Positions 21,501 through 34,034 are shown, counted from the first letter of the stretch. The stretch is DNA of 64,000 nucleotides from Megascapheus bottae (GCA_024803745.1 JANJXV010000004.1:41287358-41351357); one strand, 5' to 3'. Made by a program: numbers and translations. The notes: generated by a model from the letters alone, not told the origin.

Positions 21501-22289
21501 GAGAAAAAAATCAAAACCTGGCTTAGTGTCATGTAACATTCTTAGGACCAGGTTTGGAATTATATTAAGTAGTTATGCAATCATATTATTTTAGGTTCAC
21601 ATGTTAGATATGATCTTTAAGTTTGGGGACAAGGTAAGGACAGGGGGGACAAGATAGCTGGTTGGTCATGAGAAACAGGCTGACCTTCATTAGTGTTCTT
21701 GCTTTCTTGCTTTCCTGGCACAAACTGGGACTGTGTTGAAACCACTATAGCACTGACCACTCTAGCATGACAGGATTAGTCATTTCCCTAAAAGCCCCTA
21801 ATATGGCGAGGTGAGTTCATGGATAAACATTCACACTGAACACGTAGTCCCTTTTAGAAAAGATGGGTTACAAGTAGGAGAGTAACAGGCTGACATGCAA
21901 TACCCAAATAAGAGCATTCTCGGGAGGGGCAAGCTGGCCTGAGGCTGTGATATTTACTACCCAGTAATAATTGGGTAGGCACAGATTGCTCTCTTGAGAA
22001 AGTCTCAGTTGGATTTCATCCTCAAGCACATTCTGGGGAATGTAATTCTTTGCTAAATGGGAAGGCATCTGTGAACTTTTTGAAAATGTGTGTGTTTGCA
22101 CATGTGGATAGAAGAGGAAAACATACTAAGCACTACTTCAACGATAAAGCCCATCTGAAGTTCTCCTTGTCATGTCAGCAAGAAATATAGAAAGTAAATA
22201 GTTCCTTTAAGAAATATGATAAAATATTTTCTAGAAAGCACTCCACAGATAATGAAAGTACAGTTTCACCCTCTCTTGCCATTCTTTTC
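21501..22289. other. Unique non-coding stretch
   Basis: No repeat family, exon or RNA gene is recognised. Confidence 0.45.
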
Positions 22290-23130
22290 ATGGGTAAGTC
22301 TTTTGAATATTTCTCATCTCAGTTTCCTCTCTGCCGAATCTCTCCTCTATCCTTGAAGCCCCTTTAACCCCCTTGCCCAGTTTGGCTCTGAGACACCATC
22401 AAAATTGCCACTCCAAGGTCCCTTCTCCCAATCTTACCACTAGCATTTCTGAGGCAGCCTACATTAATTGCCTACTCCCTTCTTCTTTGAAATTCCCCAC
22501 TTTCTTATACTTTTTTGGTATTATACCTTCATTTTCCTGGAAGCATTTTCTACATTTTGAAGTTCCCCACATGCCATTGATTCGTCCCTCACACCCCCCC
22601 CCCCCAGTTTCCTAAGATTCAAGCCTGATCCTCCACTTTTCCTTACTAGGTGCCACAGTGCATCCCTGTTCTCATGGCTGCAAACACATGGCTGCTGATG
22701 ACTCAGATTTACAGCTCATGTCCTGTCCCTTGCTCAAGGTTTATTCCCATATCTCTGGCTGACTTCCCACCAGTTATTTTCACTTGAAAGTCTTCCCAGT
22801 GTCTCAGATTCAACAATCTCTAACTGAGATGATCCTCTTCCCCCACAAAACCAGTTCCCCTTCCCAGTTCCTTGTTTCTGCCGGGGAGTCCTTGTCTCAC
22901 GGTCATTCCAGCTTAAAGCTTGAAGTCATCTCTATGGTGTCCCTTGCCTCTGTCCTTGCTCACCCTGAAGCTTTTCTTTATAATCATCCAGTTCCATGGA
23001 AGCTTTTTTTTTCCCACAACCTCTTTCACCTGAGTTCCTTTCCATTTCCTAGTTCTCAGCATTGCAGGGATATGTCATTTATGGCTCCTTCTTCATCAGC
23101 TTATCCAACTCCAGCTTGCTATCCTCCCGA
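22290..23130 (+). mobile_element. L2 LINE ORF-region relic
   Basis: A pyrimidine-rich coding-like strand typical of L2. Recognisable blocks are 'ggctgctgatgactcagatt', 'tacagctcatgtcctgtccc', 'gtctcagattcaacaatctc', 'gagatgatcctcttccccc' and 'ttgaagtcatctctatggtg'. These match the L2 reverse-transcriptase tail. A 123-codon frame at 22784-23155 is a remnant of this skewed sequence, not a gene. A C13-14 run lies near 22592-22605. Confidence 0.6.
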
Positions 23131-24784
23131 TCTGGCCTCATACTTTCATTTATAAGTTTCCTGAAATACTTTATTTTTCCCTAATATTTCCCTGCATTCA
23201 GCTTCTGAGAACTCCCTACTGTTTCTTGCTCTTTCTTGGTTTTAGATTTTAAAGCAAACAGTTGCTCTTTGAATAGCAGTGTGGGATGAATACCATGCTA
23301 AATTCTAGTTGATGGTGGATACAATGATTCTAGCAGCCAAAGGAATTCACACTTTCCCTTTACCCTCACCACTTCCTGCCCCTCCAAGCTGGGAAGATAG
23401 AATAATGTTCAGATAATAGGAAGGACAAATAAATAGGAAAATAGTTAAGTATTGCTTTATGCTGGTAATGGAAGAGCAAGCCCCAGAAAACCAAATCCTA
23501 TTTATTCAAGGACATATACTAATTCTTAATTTCAGCTAATCTTCAGGCTCAGTGATAGTGGATTTCCCTCAGAGGAGTGAACAAAAATTGATCTAGTAAG
23601 GAAGACTAAAGTAGTAAAGTATTGATTCATGCCTCCCCTCCTGTGTTCTGAGTTTTCTAAAGAAAGGGATAGCTAGCTGATACTTTTCTTTAAATTTTAC
23701 AACAGTGCTGAAATAATTAAGGAACTCCTAGCCAGGAGTTTTTTTTCCAATTTCTTATTGATTTTTTAAAAAATTGATTTAATATTGATAACTCTTTGTG
23801 ACCTGCATAGACTTAAGGCAATCACTGAAGTACAAGTTCAAGTAACTTGAAGATAACTTCTATGTTAATAATTTCAGGGACAAAGCAGGATCTGCCCCTT
23901 GTTTCAAACAGTACTAGGCCAGTCTCATCTACATGTATGTTTTTCAGAAAAAGGAACCAAGAAAGAATCTCTTAATTCAGCTGTACCAGATGTTGGGGAA
24001 GAAGATGTTGGAAGAAGATAAAATAACCAAGTAAATTAACTTAGGAGGGAAAAGAGAGGCTAAAGATTTTTTGTAAATCTATTTTTATTTAAAAAGGGAG
24101 TTGTTGTGTGACTTTGTACTTTGCTCTTGAAATCACTTTTATTTTTCTAACCACACCAAGATGATAAAACCCAGATGAATATTTGGCTAGATTAATCCCC
24201 TGGATAGTTTGTTCAAGTGATATTCCCCCCACCCACCAAAAAAAAAAAGGACCATCAATCTTGATCCTTAACAGGGATCACTGTAAACTAGAGGCAAAAG
24301 CAATCCAGCTAGAGAGGTGGCCACTGTGGCTAGAAATAACTTGTCTTTAAAGAACACTACCTCTCATCCTCCTCATGGAAAACCACTCTTTTCTTCGTCT
24401 AAGAGTGTTTGGGTATCTCTAGTGATAGACTGAGCTATACCTCACAATGTTTGCCACTGTGCTTAAAAGACTCAAAGTGTGTTGTACATGAAGACAATGC
24501 AGTCAGAGGTGTGGGGAAGACCCTGTGTAAATTAGGTGACAAATGTTAAGCCTTTTTCTTAGGAGTAGTGGTATAAGATAAAACATGAAGTGAAATGGTA
24601 TATATTTTCCAGATTACAGTCAAGTTTTACAGACTCACAGTGTAGGGAATAAGGAAAAGAGGTCTGGTGTTGAGTCAGAAATGTCATCGTTTACCTACTG
24701 ACTTGATTTATGTGGACCAAAAAATAGGACCCTTTCTATTGAATTCATTATGAAGCTGTGCTATCTTTGGTTGAGGGAGGACAC
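23131..24784. other. Unique non-coding stretch
   Basis: No repeat family or exon is recognised. An A-run lies near 24238-24248. The sequence is AT-rich without long open frames. Confidence 0.45.
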
Positions 24785-24851
24785 TGATATGTGTATATGT
24801 ATATACATATATACATACATCTATATATTATTTTTATATATACATATGTTA
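24785..24851. repeat. TATA/CATA-rich simple repeat
   Basis: 'gtgtatatgtatatacatat' and related units lie directly at the tail side of the minus-strand SINE that follows. Confidence 0.85.
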
Positions 24852-25031
24852 TTTTTTTGCTGGTCATGGGGCTTGAACTCTGGGCCTGGACGCTAGCCTC
24901 AGAGCCGCTTCCAGTTTTCTAGTGGTTACTTGGAGCTATGAAGAGTCTCATAGACTTTCCTGCCTGGGATGGCTTTGAACCTCAATCCTCAGATCTCAAC
25001 TAGGATATGGGCATGAGCCACTCGCACCTAA
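24852..25031 (-). mobile_element. B1-Geo composite SINE (internally deleted)
   Basis: 'ttttttgctggtcatggggc' and 'ttgaactctgggcctggacg' (Geo complement), a shortened middle, 'agagtctcatagactttcct', and B1 'cagatctcaactaggatatg' ending 'gggcatgagccactcgcacc'. The middle is shorter than in the full copies. Confidence 0.8.
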
Positions 25032-25089
25032 CAGATTTTACTCTTAAAGGTGACAAGACTGTGAAATATTTTAATAGGAGGGATTGAAG

Positions 25090-25165
25090 CCTCTACTCAG
25101 TGGTAAAGCTCTTCATTAAAACTTACAAAGCACCAGGGGTTCAATACCCAGTACTGAAAAACCTA
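25090..25165 (+). mobile_element. ID-like tRNA-derived monomer
   Basis: 'ctactcagtggtaaagctct' (A box) and 'aggggttcaatacccagtac' (B box) in ID spacing, with an A-rich end. The 106-codon frame starting at 25100 begins inside this element and is not supported as a gene. Confidence 0.6.
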
Positions 25166-25654
25166 AAATCTCCCCATGTGCTGGTATCCTTTAAGAATGG
25201 AAAGAGCATCCTCCCTCCTTCCATTGGTTCTTCCAGCTACTCAGCTCTCACAATCTCACAGCAGCTCTTCAATCGTGTGTTCTTTGTAAAAGCAGCCTCA
25301 GTGAGTCAAGAAGGACATTCAAGAAGGAGGAGGAGCCAACAGACCAATATTACCATAAAGCCTGGTAAGACAAGAATAGCAGAATATCCATGCACCTGGG
25401 AACATGAAGCTCACCACTGATCTGGGGGTAGAACCAGCTAAGAATGGGTTGAAGAGAGAATTGGGAAGCAAGGCAATGCATGTTTCATATCTAGATTTCT
25501 CTCTAGGGCCGGTAGAGTAGCTATGGATTGAAGTAGACAGAAGTAGTGCTCATGGGAGAAAAGTAGAGGTCGGTGTTATTTAAGCATAATAGTCTTTTTG
25601 TAGGCTTTCATAGATGAGTTCAAAGTCAGGGAGTGATAGCAGAAAACAGAAGAT
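25166..25654. other. Unique non-coding stretch
   Basis: No repeat family or exon is recognised. A purine-rich 'aagaaggaggaggagcc' patch lies near 25322-25338. Confidence 0.4.
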
Positions 25655-25669
25655 AAAAATAGCAGTCTG

Positions 25670-25870
25670 AGGCTGGGAGCATAGCCTAATGGTAGAGTCC
25701 TCACCTAGCAAGCATGAAGCCCTGGGTTTGATTCTTTGGTACCACATATGCAAAAAAAAGCCAAAAGTGGTGCTGTGACTCAAGTGGCAGAACATTAGCC
25801 TTGAGCAAAAACATGTCCAAGGACAGTGCTCAGGCTCTGAGTGCAAGCCCCAGGACTGGCAAACAAAACA
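25670..25870 (+). mobile_element. IDL-Geo dimeric SINE
   Basis: Left half 'ggctgggagcatagcctaat', B box 'gggtttgattctttgg'; right half 'gtgactcaagtggcagaaca', end 'ccaggactggcaaacaaaac'. Imperfect TSD: 'aaaaatagcagtctg' at 25655-25669 and 'aaacatagcagcctg' at about 25871-25885. Confidence 0.9.
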
Positions 25871-26139
25871 AAACATAGCAGCCTGGGTGAGTCAAGGAGT
25901 CCCTGAAGATGCAGGATCTAAAACCATTGAAAAATTGTCATTCACTAGGAGATGCAATGCTTTATTCCCTGTAATTATAGAATATAGATGGTTTAGGAAG
26001 GGTCAGCAGTGTAATGTCAGGAAGATTAGAGAACAGCTAGACTCTTTGGGTTTTTAGTAACAGAGGGCACCTGTGATTAATTTAAGCAAAGAATAAATAC
26101 TTTGGATGAATTCTGGGTAGCTTAAAATCAAATGGAACT

Positions 26140-26375
26140 CTTAATCTGTGACAGTGGCTCTTGTTTGTTATACTAACTACTCAGGAGACTGAGGTCTGGT
26201 GATTACAGTTCAAAGCCACCTGGGGCAGGAAAGTATGTGAGACTCTTACCTCCAATTTACTATCAGAGAGCTGGAAGTGAAGCTGAAGCTGAAAGTGAGC
26301 AAAAACAAACAAACAGAAACATTCAGGGATAGTGCCTGGGCCCGAGTCTAATCCCCAGTACCAGTGTAAGAAAAC
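26140..26375 (+). mobile_element. B1-Geo composite SINE
   Basis: B1 head 'gtgacagtggctcttgtttg', 'ctactcaggagactgaggtc', 'ttcaaagccacctggggcag'; linker 'tgtgagactcttacctccaa'; degraded Geo half with 'ggaagtgaagctgaagctg' and 'ccccagtaccagtg'. The Geo A-box region is altered. Confidence 0.75.
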
Positions 26376-26814
26376 CTTATTAATTAACAACCAGTGAGGA
26401 TACTGCAGGTAACTACTTAACAAGTTAGCTCTTTGTTTTCTTTTAGATCTCTTCCTTCTTTCCTTTTGCTCCTCTCTTCTATTCTCTTTCTCAATAAGAC
26501 CACTGTTTGCTCTCAGAAACCTCCCAGAATCTGGGCTAAAACTTTCTCCTTAGGAAGTAGCGTATTGATCCAGGTACTTACAGAATGTGCTACTTGGTGC
26601 CGAGGTTCTTCTTTACCTGTTCATGGCACCTGGAATATTCAGGGTGAACTCTGAGTAGTTGAGCAGAACACAGTGTCTGAATTTTCACAGGAAAAATATT
26701 GCTGTGATAGGCAATGGCCACTGTTGTGAATTTCTTTTACTCCTTCAGAAAATAGGATGTCAGTCTGTTGGTGTTGCTTCCCGATATGAATTTTCTTTTT
26801 TAAAACTCTTCATT

Positions 26815-27065
26815 GAAAAGGTGATGAACAAGAGGTTACAGTTACATAAGTAAGGTAATGAGTACATTTGAATTTAAACAATGTTAGCCTATCCCTCATT
26901 TTCTCTCACTTACCACCCCCCATTCCCGTCCCCTCCCAAGCTGTAAGGTTCATATCCAACATAGCGTCGTCAAGTGAGTATCAAGTTGCATTAGTTCTTT
27001 CTTTGTCCTGATGCTTCTGTGATTCCCCTTCCCTCCCAATGGGAACTTTTAAAGGTAAACAGATG
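26815..27065 (-). mobile_element. L1-type 3' UTR relic
   Basis: The plus strand carries 'gaggttacagttacataagt' and 'aaggtaatgagtacatttg' then a C-rich tract. The same signature ('ggggttacagttacatttgt', 'caggtagtgggtatattac') occurs at 47838-47950, beside a T/A-rich tail. I infer the minus-strand 3' UTR of an older L1 subfamily. Confidence 0.5.
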
Positions 27066-27151
27066 TAAAAAAAAAAAAAGACTAGGTGGCCATGTTACAT
27101 AAAAATTCACACATGAGCATAATGGTCTAATATCTGCTTTTTAACTATTTT

Positions 27152-27346
27152 TGGGGGGGCCAGTCATGGGTCTTAAACTCAGAGCCTGAGCACTGTTCTT
27201 GGGCTGTCTCAAGGCTAGCGCTCTACCACTTGAGCCATGGCTTCATTTCTGACTTTTTTCTATGTATGTGGTACCGAGGAATCGAACCAGGGTCTTCATG
27301 TATTCTAGGCAAGCACACTACCACTAGGCCAAACTCCCAACTTTTC
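27152..27346 (-). mobile_element. IDL-Geo dimeric SINE
   Basis: Complement order complete: 'gggccagtcatgggtcttaa', 'gcgctctaccacttgagcca', 'aatcgaaccagggtcttcat', 'accactaggccaaactccca'. TSD 'ctttttaact' at 27137-27146 and 27347-27356. A G7 run sits in the tail. Confidence 0.92.
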
Positions 27347-27434
27347 CTTTTTAACTTTCGTGAATCAAAATATTATAGCAGTCCTGTGAAAGTTGTTGAT
27401 ACATAAACCTCAATAGACTTTTTGTTGATTGTTG

Positions 27435-27580
27435 TAATTTAGGATATATATAATATATATAAATATATAATACATAAATATATTTAGTCCATATACACAC
27501 ATATTTATGGTGTATATATGCACATTTATGTATATATATATGTATCTGTATATATGTATACACACATATACTTGATATGT
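27435..27580. repeat. TATA/CATA-rich simple sequence
   Basis: Repeated 'atatataatatatataaat', 'atatacacacatatttatgg' and 'tgtatatatgtatacacaca'. It is self-complementary and creates a tyrosine/isoleucine-rich spurious frame on the minus strand. Confidence 0.85.
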
Positions 27581-27859
27581 GCTACCCAGAATTTTTAGGA
27601 GCTAGAATACCTGTGATAGCTGAGAAGCAACATGGAAAGCCATTTGTTTACTCTCTTCTTCTTGCCCTGAGAGTACTGGATGAAAATAACAATAGAATAT
27701 CCCAATATAATCCTGAAGTTTAATGTGGACATTAGGTTCCAACTTTCCCACAATACTTTCTTTCCTTTGTTTTGTTAATTCACTTCTTTTTTTTTTTTGA
27801 GTGATCAATTTCACATTCAGTGACTTTTCTTGCTTTCCCTCAGTGCTGAGTAGGGACAG

Positions 27860-27950
27860 TCATGCAGTCATGTTCTAATTGCCACATCTGCTTTCCAGAA
27901 GCCAGGGCAGATTTTGCATATGGTAGGTGTTCAAGACTTGTTTGTTGTTG
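27860..27950 (+). mobile_element. L2 3'-end relic
   Basis: 'gccagggcagattttgcata' and 'tggtaggtgttcaagacttg' then 'tttgttg' follow the L2 3' terminus ('...cctggcacatagtaggtgct', 'caataaatatttgttg'). Short and diverged. Confidence 0.45.
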
Positions 27951-28059
27951 GGTTACTACCGGAATGTTTCCTGGAAAAAATTCCTTTCCATCTTGATCCT
28001 CAGGAGACTGTGTATACATGGAGTGAATGGTAGATTTAGATAATCAACAGGTTTCAGTT

Positions 28060-28205
28060 TGATTCCTGAGTTTTCCTCTTAGCACTGTGAGTCCATTTTC
28101 CTCATCTACAACATGAATAGTCCTTATCCAACAAGATTGCTGTGAAGATCAAATGAGATCAGGATGCCAAAGTGTTTTAAAGCCCATATAAACGAAGAGT
28201 TTAAC
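28060..28205 (+). mobile_element. MIR SINE relic
   Basis: 'ccattttcctcatctacaac', 'gattgctgtgaagatcaaat' and 'gagatcaggatgccaaagtg' followed by 'ttttaaagccc' match the MIR core and 3' half in order. Confidence 0.7.
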
Positions 28206-28269
28206 AGTGATCATGGAGCCAGAACAAAGGACGTAGGATGACCTTAATAACTATTGTTAACACCCATCT

Positions 28270-28345
28270 TTGATCTACCTGTCTTTTCATCTCTGTGGCC
28301 TCAGTACCTAGCACAAAACTTTATAGAGGAGACTCTAAATAGATT
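28270..28345 (+). mobile_element. L2 3'-end relic
   Basis: 'ctgtcttttcatctctgtgg', 'cctcagtacctagcacaaaa' and 'ggagactctaaatagatttt' follow the L2 3' end. Short, so tentative. Confidence 0.4.
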
Positions 28346-31300
28346 TTCTTCTTTTTTTTTTAAATGAATGCCAACATTATTTAAAGTCCTTATCTATCCT
28401 GCTTAGTGGGAGGAACAGAAAGTAAAGGGTTCCAAGGCACTTCATGTGGATGTGGGTGGAGTTGAGAAGTACACAGGTGGAGACTGTTTCTCTCCTAGAG
28501 GAGTTATAGGAGGATGGAGGAGTTACAGGGGGATGAAGTGGCTATGGAAGTTTGGGGGTTCTGAGTCTTTGTAGTAGAGGCCTGCCAACTTCAGCTTTGT
28601 TATCCCTCAGGCATTTAATCCTGATGTGATCTTTAAGCTGTGACTCTATGACTGGGACACTGATACCCTAATAATATATAACAAGCAGAGTATCAGGAAA
28701 GGTACTCTGGGAGGCACCCTAAGATGAGCTGGTTGCTTTTAGAAAAGAGACAAAGAAAGTGAGCCATGCTAGAATTGGCCAGGTGTAGGAAGACTAGAAT
28801 GGGGTAGGGAGGAGAGGCTGATGGGAACACACTCCTATGCCTATAGAGTCATCAATAAATGCAATGTACTTTGTTATGTCAATCAAGTAACCAAATACTA
28901 ATCCTGTGTGTATTGCAAAGAGATCTTTTCAGTGAAAATGGCCTTTTGACACTGAGAATAGTAGTTGAAACAAGTCTTATTGAAGGAAGTCTCATGAAGG
29001 AATTACTTAACACATGCTGAACCTTTTAACAGTTTATAAAAAGAATAGAGTTTGAATTTTATGCCAGTTCTGTCTCCTTTTCTTTAACGTACTTCTAAAA
29101 AATAGCTGGTCAGGAGTATATATTTTTCTTTTGTTCTCCTGGAACATACAGAAAGATTTGTATATGGTTATTAATCAGATTGTTTGTTTTTCCCTTCATC
29201 AACCTACTCCAGAAAGTTACTCCAGAAGGACTTGTGCCTCCTAAGGTTTTCTCAGTAGGCTCAGGGAAAGTTGCCAGGCCTGGTTTTGGAGAGTCCTTTT
29301 CCATCCTGTTTCTTGGAGTTATCAGGGGAACCTAGATCGACTGTGTGTTTACCACACTGAGGTATGATTGCCTTTCATTGGCCAGCCTCCTGTTCCTCTG
29401 GAAGCTCTGCTGTCACCCCACCATTTTGCTTCAGTCTTCTTGGAGAGGTTTTTCAGTTGCTTTGTGGATGTGTTGTATTTTATCCTGCTGACTCTTTCTC
29501 AATAGCAGAACAAGATCTCTGTGGGAGGATGTGGGAGAATTTGAACCTGGGTCAACAGAAGAACCTGGCATACTAAAAGTGAACACAAACCAGGACGTTT
29601 CAACTTAGAGAAAAATCTTGGCACCAGCCACAAGGTTCCAAGTGCCTTGACTTGGAACAGGAACAAGGAATCCAATTATAGTACACTCTATATAGAGAGA
29701 GGTTTTTTTTTTAAGTGCTTTTGTTTTCCTTTAATCCTGTAGAAATAAATGAGAGAATAAGAACCAGATTGGGAGTAAGTCTTTCGTTCAAGATTTTGCT
29801 TTGGATGGTGTCAAGATGGAAAACATCTTTTGGAGCTTGAGGAATGCTCTAATTTGTAAAACAGCTAATTAAAATTTCTTATAACCTGAATTACCTGTTG
29901 GGGTACTCTAAGTGCAAAGCATAGAATTCACTCCCTACAGGACCAGAGCACCTTTACTTTATACATGTACTGTCTTCTGTATGTTATCCACCCTGACATG
30001 GCAGCACATTGTTCCAATTACCTTGAAATCTCTTGCTGTACAAGGGATAAGGGTACTTGCAACAAAGCAACATAACTGAGTAACAACACAAGCCTGTCAT
30101 CTACAGGGTAACATTTGTATTTGTCACTTTTGACCTATGTCATTTGTTTGCATGCAGATGCGTAAATCTCACGTGTACATGTATTATTTATGTAAATACT
30201 TGTGTAAGTCAATTCACAGACTTAATATATAAATATCCATTTTGGATTAGAAACAATTCTCAAAGGAACACAAGTATTTCAAACATCCCCATACATTCAA
30301 GGTGACTTTCGGTATTCTACGTAGATTTGACAACTTTGGTGAAGAACCTGCTTTCTTCGTTCTTAGCATTGTCTACCTATGATCTTTTTCTTGGGGTTGC
30401 AATTAAATGAGTAATGATCTTGGAAGGTTAAGTAGATAATATGATTGTGAAAACCTATTAAATCCAATTATTTTTTTTTGTCCCTGACCATGAAATACAA
30501 TCTCTAAAAGCTGAGGTTGCGCAACTCCCTGGAAAGCTCATGGCTCAGCTCAGTGTTGCGTCTAATGAAAACAAAACCCAAAATAAAACCCAAGTGATCC
30601 ATGAGCTTGGCTCTTTGAGCTTCATTGCCTGTAATTATAAACATCTGAGCTTCAGGATTTTCAGGAAAAGTTCTTGCCCTGTAATACGTGCAGAAAGTCA
30701 AGAGTCACTCAGCCCCAATCATCGTTGCCGTCTGATGACTCTTCAGACTACTGGTGATGGTTATTCCAACCCAGGTAGGAGAGGTCATCATTTCTACATT
30801 AGAAGTTCCTCTTTGGCAAGAAGGAACCAATCAGTGTTGAATTTCAGCTCTTCTCTAGAACTCCTTGGTCCATGAAGACCCATTGGTCGGCATCCCATTA
30901 CATCACTCCTTGGTCTCCGTGGTGTGATTGCTCATCTCAGAGACCCACAGTGACACAGTGATCACCTGAGTATGGGTGTTGTTCTTGGTGGAAGTTGCAC
31001 CCGATACTGAGGAACGATGAGTTATGCCACTATCACCTGGCCTTGCTTCAAAGTAGGAGGTGTTCTACTTGCCTGATTACCTGCGCTGTCACAAGGCTTA
31101 ATGACTTTCCTGGGGTGGAGCAGTCTCTGATGAACTTCCTTTTAGATTGGATTCTCTTTGTCTTCTGAATAATGATAATAATAAAAAGAATGCTTCCTTT
31201 GCTAAAGGCATTAACTTTTAGACTTCAGTTTATAACACATGTTTAGGCCATTACTGTGTTCCCAGGTCCAGCGGCCTCCAATCACAAGAGTAAGGGCTCC

Positions 31301-31490
31301 TAATAAAAAATAGAACCCCTTTCATTTGTAGAACACATTAAGTTTTATGAAGCACTTTTACACCATCTACTCCTTCCCTCAGGCAAATCTGTGAGCTACA
31401 CTTAGAAGGCATCCTTCTTTCCCCGGGCCCCCTTGTAGGAGACTGAGGCTCTTGAGGCCCTGTTGAGAATCATCAGTCACCTCGGTCATC
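28346..31490. other. Long unique non-coding stretch
   Basis: About 3.1 kb with no repeat family I recognise. Short homopolymers lie near 28346-28364 (T), 29703-29711 (T) and 30471-30479 (T). A 111-codon frame at 30540-30875 and a 65-codon minus frame overlap each other, and neither shows a domain. An AATAAT patch lies near 31169-31183. Confidence 0.4.
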
Positions 31491-31590
31491 TTTTCTTCTA
31501 GTTCAGTGGTAGCTTCTCTGTCCCTTTCCTTCTCCCTCATCTCCTCCTCTTTTCCTCTTTCCCTTTCTCTCTCCTTCTCCCTCAACACTT
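31491..31590. repeat. Polypyrimidine tract
   Basis: Almost pure C/T on the plus strand from about 31515. Its complement encodes the Glu/Arg-rich part of a 72-codon frame, which is compositional and not a gene. Confidence 0.8.
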
Positions 31591-31894
31591 TGAACACTTG
31601 ATTGTGAAATTATTTGATTTCCTGAAGGCAAAAATGACTTGATTATGCTTCAGAAAACCTGCCCCACTAAACAGTAGACAAGCTCTATTAAACTTCGACT
31701 AGCATCTTCTCATCTCCAGGTTGTTCTTGATTACAGAGAAAGAGAGCAAATGTTTTCTACTTGAGGGAGCTGTATGAACAGGATGATGTTAATTTACTTG
31801 TAATTCAAACTACTTGAAGGACTTGAATTCTTCTAGAAAAAAAATAGACTGCATTCAGGCCACTTGGTGTTATTTTCCACTCCAAAGATACCAA

Positions 31895-32255
31895 GAGGGT
31901 TGGGTATGGCAGCTCAGTCCTGTAATCCTAGGTACTTGGGAGGCAAAGACTGGGGACTTTTGGTTTGAAACCAGTCCAGCATTGATGGCTCCATCTTAAC
32001 CAGTGACTGGGCACATGCCTGCTGTCCTAGATAGAGGGGAGGGATAATAATTTGACACAGTGGTTTGTGTTTGCAACCCCAAAGACACAAGGAAGGATAA
32101 GTAGGAGGATCACAGCCTAGGCTAACCCAGATATAAAAATTGAAACTATCTACTGATGCAAAAAAGAGTTGTAGGTATGGCTCCAGTGTGACTACCTAGT
32201 AAGCTCAAGGCCCTAAGTTCAATCCCCAGTACTAAATGCAAAAAACCCCACTGTG
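31895..32255 (+). mobile_element. Composite B1-B1-ID SINE (old)
   Basis: First B1-like head about 31897-31990 ('cctgtaatcctaggtacttg'), linker 'ccatcttaaccagtgactgg', further 7SL-like material including 'aggatcacagcctaggctaa' to about 32130, then an ID-like tail 'gtatggctccagtgtgacta' to 'aatccccagtact' at about 32232. Same architecture as 4656-4962 and 49680-50062. Confidence 0.65.
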
Positions 32256-32356
32256 ACTAAATTCATTGAATCTCAGGACTGTATAGGAAACATGGTGAAG
32301 GACCCTTCTCTGCTGAAAAAATATGTGAACACTGAGGTTAAAATATACAGAGTGAG

Positions 32357-32585
32357 CCAGGCTCTGGTGGCTCATGCCTGTAATCCTAGCTACTCAGAAG
32401 GCTGAGATCTGAGGATCGCAGTTCAAAGCCAGCCTGGGCACTGAAGTCTGGACACTGAAGTTTGTGAGACTCTTATCTCCAATTAACCAACAGAAGATAG
32501 GAAGTGGTGCTGTGGCTCAAGGGATAGCTTGCTAGCCTTGAATTGAAAAGCTCAGGGACAGAGCCCAGGCCCAGAATTCAACCTA
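32357..32585 (+). mobile_element. B1-Geo composite SINE
   Basis: A very clear copy: 'gccaggctctggtggctcat', 'aggctgagatctgaggatcg', 'gttcaaagccagcctgggca', a short internal duplication of 'gaagt..tggacactgaag', linker 'ttatctccaattaaccaaca', and Geo half 'ggtgctgtggctcaaggga' to 'caggcccagaattcaac'. Its tail is replaced by a microsatellite. Confidence 0.9.
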
Positions 32586-32586
32586 C

Positions 32587-32590
<4 letters not shown>

Positions 32591-32671
<81 letters not shown>

Positions 32672-32690
32672 CATATATATGTATATATAG
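32591..32690. repeat. (AT)n(GT)n(AT)n compound microsatellite
   Basis: AT array to about 32622, GT array to about 32668, then TATA-rich units. It starts a few bases after the B1-Geo SINE ends, on its 3' side. Confidence 0.95.
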
Positions 32691-34034
32691 AATGATTTAT
32701 TCCATGTAACATGTTTGTTCAGTTCAGAAGATATAAATCCCATCTTCCTAAACGAAATTCATTTTATTGATAAAAATCATCATTTTTTTCTCTGAAGAAG
32801 GTTAGAGATTCAAGTCATATGTAGGCTGTTCAATAGGAATTAGGTCAAGATTTTTTTTTCTTGGTAAGATTTGTTTTAACCTGAAAATTACAAATTGACC
32901 CTGTAATTGATTCTTATATTTAGCAGTATCATACTGTGTGCACTATGTTTTGGGGTCCTGTGAGTGAATCCCTCTGGAGTTAAGTGCTGAGGAGAAACTG
33001 GGGTGTCCATCAAAAAGTTGCATGACTCAATGTCATGATGAAAGGCCTAGTATCACCAAGGCTATTTATAGAAAATAGGCCTGTGTCAGAGGGGCCTGGG
33101 CTCCACAAGGCTTGTTTACAATTTAGACTTGTATTTATCTAAGTTGTTGATCATAAACACAAGGCAGAGACTATTTCCTGACTAAGAAATCCTTCTGACA
33201 TTCTTATAATGACTCACAGACTCTCTCCATGCCCACAGAAGAGTCAATGTCACCTCTAGAGTTCACACGTAAGTCACGTAACACATGGGAAACCAAGGCC
33301 CCAGGGTTCACTTGTCCTCTTGACCAGCGCACTTTCTTCTGTCTCCTAAGTAGGCTCCTCCACTCCGTGGAAACTTCCTGTCCCCACTACTCTAGCCAGT
33401 TTTTGAACTTACCACTCAACCAAGTGTTTCACTGTGATCTTCTGTACTTGATTCATTTTTTGCTACCTTTTTGCCACATTTCAATTTTCTGCATGGTGGG
33501 ATTCTCAGTTGGCATTTTCCTATACCCTGGCAGAATATGGAGCATTTACCCATCCATATTTATGGGTAATGACAGAAGATTAATTTCTTATCACCCTATC
33601 CAACTCCCTCCTTCTCCCCCTCTCTTCTTTCTTCCTTCTCTTCCTTTCTCCCTCTCTTCTTCCCTCCCTCCCAGAAATATCTATTGCAATACAGTATAAG
33701 CAGAAAGTATGGGTCTGAGGAAAGTAATAAAATAAGGAAGTTGTGTTATAATGCAGTTATGATTTCAACAGAAATTTAGAGCAGGACAAGTCTTTTTAGA
33801 GAAGAGGGATGCACAGGTTTTGTCTCCTAGTTAGAGGAGGGGCACAAGTTGTAAGAATCTTGGCTCTTTGCTCAGTAGAATTTGAGAGAAAGGAGAATGT
33901 GTTTAATGGATCAGGAATGGAACAGGGGCCTGTTCAGGCTCTAACTTGAGTATTTGAGAAATCACTAGCAAATTGTTTAACACCTCTTGTGAGAGTTGTA
34001 GTCATTTCATGAAAATATTTCTTTACATCATCAG
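32691..34034. other. Unique non-coding stretch
   Basis: No repeat family is recognised. The 156-codon plus-strand frame at 33229-33699, the longest outside the L1, has no domain I recognise and its last third is a C/T-rich tract (33600-33675). I see no splice-site arrangement that would support it. Confidence 0.4.

Noticed and set aside
22784..23155. 123-codon plus-strand frame
   Set aside because: It lies within a pyrimidine-skewed L2 relic. The frame reflects composition, not a host gene.
33229..33699. 156-codon plus-strand frame, the longest outside the L1
   Set aside because: No domain or known family. The last third is a C/T-rich tract, and there is no promoter, splice or homology support.
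33930..34000. Possible MIR fragment
   Set aside because: Only a short 'caaattgtttaacacctctt'-like match, too weak to annotate.
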